This document shows, in pieces, positions 10,855-22,682 of a stretch of DNA of 64,000 nt (its first letter is position 1; each line of letters starts with the position of its first letter). The notes below the pieces were generated by a model, which saw only the letters and a program-made list of their open reading frames with translations, ran no database searches and was not told the origin of the DNA. This DNA comes from Chamaea fasciata. Its lineage: Eukaryota > Chordata > Aves > Passeriformes > Sylviidae. The position numbers and the translations under genes are program-made. The DNA lies in contig JARCOQ010000026.1 of the NCBI GenBank assembly GCA_029207755.1, forward strand, positions 992,001-1,056,000, in the 5' to 3' direction.

Positions 10855-13800
10855 ATGCCTGCCCGGTACCTCAGCTTCCGCTGCAGCGTGCCCTGGCTGC
10901 TGCTGCTGCTGCAAACCCTCCTCCTCCTCTGCTCCTTTGGCCTCCCCCGTGCTGGGGACGTCTACTCCCCATCCAGCTTCTACCCAGGTAAGCCTGGCAT
11001 CCTGCTGGGACTGATCCCTGTCCTGCCCAGGGCTGACACACAGCATAGGAATGCTTCAGTATTGATTTTATATCTGTATTTATGACTGTCTCATCAATGG
11101 GAATAGGGTGAATCGTCTCACAAGAGGCACAGCAGGGTCTGCTGGTGAGAAGGAGAATGGTTTTGTTGCTCTTTGGACTTGCCAGGAGTGGGGGGAGTTT
11201 CTTTATGTCACAGGTGGGATGGGGATCCGAGACTAAATTGTGGTTTTGGTCAGTTTTCTGCTGGGGTTTTTGGACCTCTCAGCCCTCATCCTGCTGCATC
11301 CAGATCACTGTGTAAAAATAAATTCAGCATTAAGGCGATTTTTTTTTCTCTGATTATAGATTGGAAAGAAAGCTCTGGAATTCTTTGCAAGCTCTAAACA
11401 TTAGTGGCACTTAAATTTTTTTCTGAAGGTTTCTTAGTTAATTGTAATTTTTTTATTGATTTTTTTTTTTTTTACCAGAAATCTGCATGAACAATTTCAC
11501 TGCTGTCCTGTTCTTTTCCATCCTGCAGAATTTCAAGATGTCAACCACATGGTGATTTTTGGATTTGGCTTCTTCCTGATGGTTCTGAGAAGATATGGCT
11601 TCAGCAGCACTGGATTCAACTTCCTGCTGATCGTCCTTGGTGTCCAGTGCTCTGTGCTGGTGGAAGATTTCTTAGTTTTCCTCAGGGTGCAGCAGAGTGA
11701 AGTTGGGATGAGAAGGTAACGAGTTCATGTGAGGGCTGGGCTAATGCAGAGCTGCTGATGGCTCCTCATAGGGATGAGCAGAGTCACATTTACAGGCATT
11801 TTTGGAGGTTTTGGATACATTGTTCTGTGTCATTCCTTTTTATTGGCCCTGGTGTCACCCCGAGACTGAGTTGTTTTTTTCCTTTCCTTCCTTCCTTGCA
11901 GTCTGGCAAAGGCTGTGGTGAGCATGACTGCTGTGGTCATCTCCAGCGGGGCAGTGCTGGGCAAGGCCAGTCCTGTGCAGTTAATTGTCATGACCCTGGT
12001 GGAATTAATCATCTTCTACGTCAGCAGGTGCATCAACAGGACATTCCTGCAGGTACCCTGCTGGGATTTTCAGATGTATGTGGGGGGAAATGTCACTGGA
12101 GCTGTGTCAGGAGCTGCAGCCAGGGCTTTGTGTGGCCTCACTCAGCCCACAGAGGGGGAATTCTCTGTTGTGCAGGTCCCAGAGCACCTCACCCTGCTGC
12201 ACGTGCACCTCTTTGGAGCCTACTTTGGTCTGGCAGTGACCTCCCGCTTCCCTGAGCCCCCTCCAGGGCTGGACAAGGGCAGGAGCACCCCAAGGTCTGA
12301 GCTGTTCTCCATGCTGGGTGAGTCCTGGGCTGGGGAGGGAATTGCAGGAGAACACTGGAGGGTTGGGGATTTTCACTGCAGAATGCAGCAACTGCTGCTG
12401 TGCCTCCTGCAGTGTCACCATGGCCACTTTCCCTGGCCCAGAGGCCACTCCTGGGCTCCCTTTGCTTTTGTCACCTCAGCACAAAGGCTGCTCCAGGTTA
12501 ACAGCTCTCTCTCCAGGTTCAGCACTCCCTTTGCTGGCCAGGCTGTGCCCCTTGGCTTGCCCAGGCCTGCTGCTCAGGGGCTGTGTGCCAGAGCTGAGCT
12601 CAGAACTTGTGTTCCAGCTGAGCTCAGGCTGTTTCTCCAGCTGGTGCACACAGATAGAAAGGGGTAGTCCCTGCTGGTGACAGAAATAAAAAGATAAAGC
12701 CTGGTGAAGGGTGGGGATGTGATACAGGCAGCCCCACGAGAGAGGAGCTGGGGGAGGACAGCCTCAGTGCCTGGGGATTCCATTCCTTTTCTTATGGAAG
12801 CAATTTGGTGTCTTTATTGTCACAACTTCTGCCACCAGCCGAGCCCAGAGCTTCCTGCAGGGCTCCACAGTGTCTCATTCTCAGCCAGTCTTTGCCCAGT
12901 TTAGGGAATACAACATTTAGATGCTGCTCTTTGGTGTCCCTGGAGTTCTTGTTTGCTGTTTGCTTCCAGAGCTGAGCAGATCCTCAGAGGAGTGCTTCAG
13001 TAGGCTTTATATCTGTATTTATGGCTGAATAACTGCCTCGTCCATGGGAATAGGATGAATCATCTCACAAGCCCTCAGTGCCACTAGCAGTTTAGAGTTG
13101 CTGGAATGGCCTCTCCTGTCTGGGGCAGGGTTATCTCTGCCTTGCTGCACTGAAATCAGGGATATCAGCAATGGAAAGTGGATTTCACAGAGCCAGGACA
13201 AGCTGGGACAGGATCAGTGCCTGCCAGGGCTGCTGGAAACTGGGTTTGTGCCTCATAGTGACACTGCCCGTGTCCCTTGTTAGGGGTCTGGGATAAGAGC
13301 ACATCAAATGTCACTGTCAGGTGGATTGCACAAGGCTCCGGGGCCTCTCTGGGATGGGGAACACAACATCACTGATGGCAGTGGAAGCAAAATACAGCAA
13401 AGTACCAAAACTGGGCAGTGCCAGAGGAGCTGCTGCTCTGTGTTTGTGCCGGTGTCTGTGCCCTGTGGCATCAGCCTGAGGTGCTCTGAGGCCGCCCAGT
13501 CCCTCTGCTGGCTGGAATTCCACCTGTGCAGTGCACCCCTAGTCATGGAAGGAGTCATGGATCCCAAAGGCTGACCACTGGGGGCACAGGGGCAGCAGAA
13601 CCTGTTTGCATTCCTGTTAGAGAAGCCCAGTGTGACACTGACACTTCCTCACTGGGAGTGGTCTCAGAGTGATCTCTGCTTTGGGAAAGGTTTGGGAATG
13701 GCAGCTGGAGCCCTCAGAGCCTGGCAGGGATGGGTTCCTGTGGTTCAGAGCAGCTCCTGAGGGTCTCCTGTCCTTGTCCCCAAGGCACTGTGTTTGTCTG

Positions 13801-16529
13801 GGTGTTCTGGCCGAGCTTCAATTCCATCCTGGCTGACTCCAAGATGGAAGCAGTGCTCAACACCTACCTGGCCCTGGCAGTGAGTGCTGTGTGTGCCTTC
13901 ATGCTGTCTGCCCTGACCTCCAAGGATGGCAAATTCAGGATGGTGAGGACCAGGGGAAAGCCTGCACGGGGGTTTTGTGTTCAGAGAGATTCCCTGGTGC
14001 CCTCAGGGGCACACTGGGAACACAACAGCTCCAGAGTCTGACAGCCACAGGCTCACAGAGGGGTTTGGATGGGGAGGGGCATCAAGGATCACCTCATTTC
14101 ACCCCCTGCCATGGACAGGGGCACCTTCCACTGGCCCAGGGTGCTCCAAGCCCTGTCCAGCCTGGCCTTGGGCACTGCCAGGGATCCAGGGGCAGCCACA
14201 GCTGCTCTGGGCACCCAGAGAAGTTCCCTGTGTTCTCCCAGGGAATAATTCCTTCCTGATATTTAATCTGCACCTTCCCCCTTTCAGTGTAAAGCCATTG
14301 CCCCTTGTTCTATCACTGCAAACCCTCATGAAAAGCCCCCTAACTCCGTTTTGTTGTTGTTGCACAGACCCACATCCACAGTGCAGTGCTGGCTGGAGGG
14401 GTCACTGTCAGTTACACAGCTCACAGCATCCAGCACCCGTGGATTGCCATGATTTTGGGGCTGCTGGGCAGTGTCATCACCGTCCTGGGCTCTCACTGTT
14501 TGCAGGTAATGCTCAAACCCCTAAATGGTTCTTGCATAAGCTGTGTAAATTTCTTTTCCAATGCAGGATGCCCCAAGGAAAACCTGTTTTCCAAACTGAG
14601 GTGCTCTGTGCAGAGTGCAGGATTGCAGCTCCTGAGAGCAAATCCATCCTCCAGCTCTGCAACAGCTGATCTGCAATTACCAACTCGTGGTTCTGGGTGT
14701 CAATTAAACCTTTTCTTCTCCCCAGAGGTGCTTTAATCCTGCTCTGAAGCTTCAGGATACTTCTGGAGTCCATTTCACTTTTGGTTTGCCTGCCGTGCTC
14801 GGAGCTGTGGCCTCTGTTGTTCTCTGCGTCGTAAAAAGAGGGATTGATAACCAATGGAATGATTTATCCAGGTACATACATTCCTAAATAATTAAATTTA
14901 TTGTTAAATAAATTAAATAGTGAAGGTAAATCATCAGGGAGGGAGAAATCAGGAGTGCAGCATGAGGGCCTGACACTCCTCATCGTGTTCTTAATGAAAC
15001 AAATTTCATGAGGTTTTAATACCAAAAGAATGGACTAAAACAACTCCTCTGAAGGCTGCATTAGGCTTCTGGTATGTTCCTAAAACACCTCACTGCAGCT
15101 GCAGATTTGAGAATTACAGTTTCTAGGAGAGATTTTGATAGATGCAGATCCATTAACATCACAGGGTTAATACTAAATAAAAGGTAAAACACTTTTTTTT
15201 GCTTTCCAGTCTGGGTTATTTGGCCTTTGTTGACATTGGTGCCTTCTGCCAGACCATCAGCACTGCCTTGCTCACAGGTTTGATCACAGGTCAGTGCTGA
15301 GACATCCCAGGAACGCCTTTATTTCCTTGGGGCAGGTTTCTATGGGAAAATCACTCGTGGAATAAATGGGAACACGGATGCCAGGGACTCTTCCCAGCTT
15401 CTGAAGGAGAGGAGCTGTTTTGCACAGAAATAACCCAGCAGCACCATTCTTTCAGTGCTGGAGTTTTATTTTAACCAAGGTTGAACAGCTGCCTTCAACC
15501 TGCAGACAGAAGAGCTGTGGAGATGAAAATATTTCCACTTTGGGGTGTTGTCTCGGTGACACAAGATGCCCCAATCTGGGGCTTGTCACTTTTTAGGCCA
15601 TTTGGAGCAAATGTGCAGTTTCAATAACGTCAGGAGCTGCCTCAGCCCAGCTGCAGCCCTTTGATCAAGAGATTTGGGGATTTTTTGGGGGCTTTTTGCA
15701 GCTTTGGGAGCAGCAGCACTCACGTGGCATCCAGCTGAAATAACCAAACATTCAGGGCTTAACCAATGGTTTGAAAATCCAGAGATCCCAAACTAACAGT
15801 GCTGGTAAAGCAGATTGTTTTAAATACATGGGCACTTCTCATGCAAGAAATTCATCATTTTGATGTATTTTGATAATCTAGCAGCTGTTTAAGGGGGTTT
15901 TACCTAAAGTAATTCATTTTTAGTATCCCAAGCCTGGATCCTGGCAAGCTTCTTGTTGTATTTGAGGCCAGCTGGAGTCAGGGGGCTCTGCTGGAGGATT
16001 TGGGGCTGAATTTGTGTTTTGATCTGTTACATTTGGATAAATATTGCCAAGAAACTCCCCTTACACCCAATCCTCCCCTTGCCCTGGTGTTTGTTTTGTT
16101 TATTTTGGATCTCTTCTCTTCTTACCAACAGGTTTAATCTTAAACATCAAACTGCTTAAAGCCGTGCATGTCTCAAAGTACTTTGATGACCAATTTTACT
16201 GGGAGGTGAGTTTCAAATTTATTTCAGATTCCCTGTGGGGGAGTTCATTTAGCACCTCGATGGAGAACTCCAGATATTTGAATTAAAAATGTGGGGAAAA
16301 AAATGGGTTATTCCTTTTCTCAGCACATTTTGATGTGCAAACAGTCCTTGGGCACCCTTAGGTGCTGATGTGAGGCTGGAATCTGAATTACAGGAATAAC
16401 AAATGGGTGAAAAGAAACTTTTGATCAGCTTTTCCATTGGTTTGAGGGGCTTTTCCTGTGATGGTTTGATATGTTCTGACACAAGAACGTTTGTGTTCAC
16501 AGTTCCCCCACTTGTCTGTTGGGTTTTGA
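10855..16529 (+). CDS. RHCE: Rh blood group protein (RHCE/RHD type, Rh30)
   Basis: Ten coding exons: 10855-10987, 11529-11715, 11902-12052, 12176-12317, 13785-13942, 14368-14505, 14726-14871, 15210-15289, 16132-16205 and 16503-16529 (TGA). They total 1,236 nt, giving 411 aa against 417 in human. Exons 2, 3, 6, 8 and 9 are 187, 151, 138, 80 and 74 nt, the sizes remembered for human RHCE. Conserved words include WVFWPSFNSI (exon 5), HSAVLAGGV (exon 6), KYFDDQ (exon 9) and the C terminus FPHLSVGF (human FPHLAVGF). The start MPARYLSF precedes the first hydrophobic helix. The product is a 12-helix protein of the ammonium transporter/Rh superfamily, expected in the red-cell membrane in a complex with RhAG. 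Transport by Rh30 members is doubtful even in mammals. The exon 5 acceptor is AAG; all others are CAG or AG. An Asn-Arg-Thr sequon lies at residue 152. Confidence 0.97.
11055..11130. repeat. Element shared by RHCE introns 1 and 4, copy 1
   Basis: It shares TTATATCTGTATTTATG and TGGGAATAGG(G/A)TGAATC, then TCTCACAAG, with 13005-13085. The two are about 80 bp long, in the same orientation, and of unknown class. Confidence 0.7.
13005..13085. repeat. Element shared by RHCE introns 1 and 4, copy 2
   Basis: Partner of the element at 11055-11130. It has a small insertion between the two conserved blocks. Confidence 0.7.
14045..14335 (-). mobile_element. CR1 LINE fragment in RHCE intron 5
   Basis: It reads CCCCCTGCCATGGACAGGGG, TCCAAGCCCTGTCCAGCCTG, GCCACAGCTGCTCTGGGCAC, AATTCCTTCCTGATATTTAA and TTGCCCCTTGTTCTATCACT, the standard avian CR1 3' region. 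Sense is on the minus strand. Confidence 0.9.
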
Positions 16530-17345
16530 GTGGAGGATCCCAGCTGACAGACAGGACCAAGACAAGATTTTCCTCTTTATCACCAGAAGACCTGAACAGC
16601 TCTGATGGGTTCCAAGAGCACTGAAATACCAATTCTCAGCCCCACAGGAGCCACCCCAATGGACACTCCAAAATCAAAACTGTTCCAGTTACTCCTGAAA
16701 GGTACAGAGGGTGAATTCACAGATGCAAACCTCAGATGTTTTTCTGCTTTGTTGGCCTCACCTTAAACTTTTTTTTTTTTTGTAAGATATGTACAAAAAA
16801 AGTTGGCTGCACTCATGGCTTCTCAATCCAAAGGCTTGGAAAACATTAAACCATTTTTAGCTCCCGAGTTTACAAGGCAAAAGGATGGATTTGAATTTCT
16901 AATTCCTCAAGGAGCACTTCTTACCCAGAAAAGCACTCAGGTCTTTAAGCTGAATTGATTCTGCTGAAGGCCTTGACAAGCCAGGGTTTGATGAGCGAGC
17001 TGGAGCAGGGCCAGGCTGAACTCCTGGAGAAAATCTGGCACCACTTGGCTGGGGCTGGATGTTGGGAGGTTCTGATGGCAGAAAGTTCAGCTGTGAAACT
17101 TTCCCTGAACCCTTTGGGGATTTCTGGCAGATGTAAACCACAACCAGAGCTGGGGGCAGTGTCTGGGAGGGCACAGGCCCTGGAACTGCAGGGACTTTGG
17201 GGACAGAGCATTCTCTGCCACTGAATCCATTTTTAAATGGATTTTAAATGGATTGTGATCCCCAGCGTTTCTTACTCTCAAAACCAGCTGACACAGAAAA
17301 ACCTTCCAGCAGTGCTTACCTAATAAAGGAGTGAAAACTGTGGCT
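16530..17345 (+). other. Probable RHCE 3' UTR with candidate poly(A) signals
   Basis: After the stop codon the first candidate signals are ATTAAA at 16845-16850 and AATAAA at 17322-17327. Neither can be confirmed without transcripts. A T-run lies at 16770-16782. Confidence 0.45.
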
Positions 17346-18066
17346 GCTTCTCCTCCTTGCTGAGCAGTGAGTGAATGAGGAGCTCGTGACAAGGCTGAGC
17401 CCTTTGATGAGGCTCCCTGGCCTCATTCCCTCCCTGGGATGAGCATTTCCTGGGATCAGCATTCCAAGGAATGCAGCCTGGCATTCCAGGGCCAGTTTTC
17501 CTTGTTCCCAGCTCCCAGCAGCTGCCCAAACCTTCTACACTCAACTGGGAGTTGTTAATTCCCAGACACTTCCTCTTTATCATCACAGGATAAATGAAAT
17601 ATTCAGGGATGGAGAAAAAAAAAAAAAAAATCCCAAGGCACCCCAGTTCTGAATGACACAAGAAAAGCCACACACACCAGCAAGCTTTGAAATTGAAGGA
17701 ATGGTTATATTGCCCAGATATAGGAAATATTTAATAAATATCTGTTAAAAGGTTGCTTTAATGCAGTTTTAGATTGTAGATAACATCATAGAAACAGCTG
17801 GTTAAATCCCCCCATGTTCCACTCTCCTTGCATTTGTAACAAACATCATTTTAGAAAAGTGACCCCACCGTTGTCTGCAGCAATTTTACATTTCCCAAAA
17901 ACACCACAACACTGAAGTGGACGTCCAAGAGTAAAAAAAACCAAACAGGACAGAGCTGGGTTTATTTAGTGCTTTCAGCTTTCCTTGCTTCCTCTTCAGA
18001 CACGATGGAAAGTTTACAAAATGGTTTTACAAAACTCTCCGGGGTGCAGTGAGAGCCCAGGGGGGT
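17346..18066 (-). other. TMEM50A 3' UTR and RHCE/TMEM50A tail-to-tail spacer
   Basis: A minus-strand AATAAA (TTTATT at 17961-17966) lies about 100 bp after the TMEM50A stop. An ATTAAA-type signal is at about 17730. An A-run lies at 17613-17629. The two convergent 3' UTRs could overlap if distal signals are used. Confidence 0.4.
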
Positions 18067-20484
<2,418 letters not shown>

Positions 20485-20499
20485 TCAGCGCTGCCGGCG

Positions 20500-21420
20500 A
20501 CTGCGGGAGAGGGAAAGGGGAGGTTCGGTCCGCGCAGGAAGCCGGCGGAGCCCGGAGACACGGCGCCGTCCCCGCGGGTCACCGGGCACCGACACCGGGG
20601 CGCGCCCCGGACCCGCGCACCGCCTGCACCGCAAGCACCGCGCACCCCGCGCATCCCCCGCAGCCCCGGCCCCGCTCCCCCCGCAGCCCCGGCACCGTGC
20701 GCGTCCCTGCTCCCCGCACATCCCCCGCACCGTGCGCGCTCCCGCCCCGCGCATCCTCCACGCGTCCCCCCCGCATCCCCGGCACCGTGAGCACGCCTGG
20801 CCCCGCGCGTCCCCCGCACCGTGCGCGCCCCTGGCCCCGCGCGTCCCTCGCACCGTGCGCGCCCCTGGCCCCGCGCGTCCCCCGCACCGTGCGCGCTCCC
20901 GCCCCGCGCGCTCCCCGGGCACCGTCACGGGACGCGGCGGCGGCCGCGCGCAGGCGCAGTGCGCGGTGGGGGGGCCCGGGAGGGGCGCGGCCCGAGCGTG
21001 GGGGGCGTGACCGGCGCGCGGAGGGGGGCGGGGGGCGTGACCGGCGCGTGCGCGGTGGGCGCGGGCGTTGCGTAACGGGAGGGACGTTCTGGAAGGTTCT
21101 GGGTCGGCCCCTCAGTCGCTGGCGGGCGGCGGCGGCGGGCGGAGGCGGCTCCGGGTTCCGCGTCTGTCGTGCTTGTATCGCGGTTCTGTCGTGCTTCTAT
21201 CGCCGATCGCGGCTGGCGCAGCGGGCCCGGCGCTATGGGGGTGACTCACGAAGCGGGGCTCTCCCCTCAGGACCCGTGCGGGGGCAGCCCGGCGGGCTGG
21301 AGCCGGTGAGGCGGCGGGCCGGGGGGCGGGAGGGGCCGCTGGCGGTGGGCGCTGCGGAGGGAGGGCCGTGGGTCGCTCCCGGGTGGGTTTTTATGGGTGT
21401 TTATCTGTTCTATTGCAGGA
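20500..21420. promoter_or_regulatory. Head-to-head CpG island promoter of TMEM50A and RSRP1, with a heat shock element
   Basis: Extremely CpG-rich sequence separates the minus-strand TMEM50A and the plus-strand RSRP1. A perfect three-pentamer heat shock element (TTCTGGAAGGTTC, 21087-21099) lies at its RSRP1 side. An AP-1 type TGACTCA lies near 21241. Noncoding first exons of both genes must start within this block. For RSRP1 one candidate splice-flanked segment is about 21271-21306. Confidence 0.7.
20640..20925. repeat. GC-rich minisatellite inside the bidirectional promoter
   Basis: Units of about 34 bp built from CCGCACCGTGCGCG(C/T) followed by CCCTGGCCCCGCGCGTCC, most regular at 20775-20900 and more diverged before. 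It contains many alternating CG dinucleotides. Confidence 0.85.
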
Positions 21421-21474
21421 GCGCCCAGGTGCCTCAGGGGAACCAGCGCGGGGCGTGCCCGGCGGCGCCCAGCG
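21419..21474 (+). other. Probable RSRP1 5' noncoding exon
   Basis: It is bounded by TATTGCAG before 21419 and GTGAGT after 21474, and lies between the promoter and the first coding exon. Transcript data are needed to confirm it. Confidence 0.45.
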
Positions 21475-21490
21475 GTGAGTGAGGGAGCCC

Positions 21491-21550
21491 GGAGGGCTCG
21501 GCGGGCTCCGGTACCGGCCCGGAGGGCTCGGCGGGCTCCGGTACCGGCCC
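21491..21550. repeat. Exact 30-bp tandem duplication
   Basis: GGAGGGCTCGGCGGGCTCCG plus GTACCGGCCC occurs twice with no difference, just after the 5' exon of RSRP1. Confidence 0.95.
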
Positions 21551-22682
21551 TGAGCCCCCATGGACCGGGCCGGACACGGGCCGGGAGGGGGTTGGCTATG
21601 GCAGGTGGCACTTGGGGAATTCTTTATTTACCGTCCCAGCCGTGTGACCTTGGTCCTGGCGTAGTGGTGACGAAGTAGTGAAACTTTACCTGGAGTAGTA
21701 GAGGGAGAGGTGCGGCTGACAGCTCTCATGCAACTTAAATTACAGATTTCAGTGACGGGGTTGGATTTCTTGCCTAACGTGGCTTTGCGTTGAGCGCTAA
21801 AATAGAAATTTCCGTGTCAAAGCAAGCTTCCCTAAACTGTAAACTGGTTACGTAACTCAGGGCTTAAGTCTTGTGATAAGATCCTTACCCCGAGTAACCT
21901 TTGGAGCCGTGAAATGGCCGCCGCTGCAGGGACAGCCATTTTCATTATTAATACCGAGCCCGGGGAGTGCCGCGTCCTGTGCGAGCGCGGCCGCTGAATC
22001 ACCGCCGCCCTTTGCTCCGGTTGTGCCGGCCGTTTCTAACAGCAGCTTGTTGCACACACTGCTGGGACTGTGGGGCTGGGCTTTATGACACGGTACAGGC
22101 GAGGTCTTCGCTGCTTTAGACTTACAAGATACTTTTGTTTCCCCTGGTTGGAGTAAAAGCCTCTGTGGAATTGTAGCAGGAAAGCGCTGTGTTTGTACTG
22201 AGTTGGGAGGCGAGTGGTTATTTTGTATCGTAGAGACCATGGGCTGTATTTAGGAGAGACGGAAGATAAAACACCTTGAAAATTCTTCCCAAGGATGTCA
22301 AGGTTTTCCCTTTTGGAGGCACAAAGGAATTTCACTTAAAACCCACACAGGCTTACTTCTCCAGACTTCCACACGGTTTAGAGTGAACCACTGGTTCAGT
22401 GGTTTAGAACCGCTCAGGGTGAAGAGTGAAGCCCTCCTTTTTCCGTGCGGCCTTGTGTGTTCAGTGTTGTGGCGGGCTGCAGGGGAGGGAATGGCAGAGC
22501 TCGGTTGTTTCTGGGGGTTGTTGGGCTGTTCAGTCACCCCGACTGTGCTGCCCGTGGTGCCCGTAAATGCTGAACTCCCCTCTCCACCCACAGGGACGGA
22601 GACCGGGCACTGCCGGGCGGCGGCTAAGCCCGAGGCGGGGGCTGAGGGCGCCCCGAGGAGCAGCTCCGGGCACACGCAGGCG

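Noticed and set aside
22383..22682. Upstream in-frame extension of RSRP1 before ATG 22683
   Set aside because: It crosses the acceptor at 22593 and starts with a non-ATG codon. The protein similarity to RSRP1 begins at the ATG at 22683.
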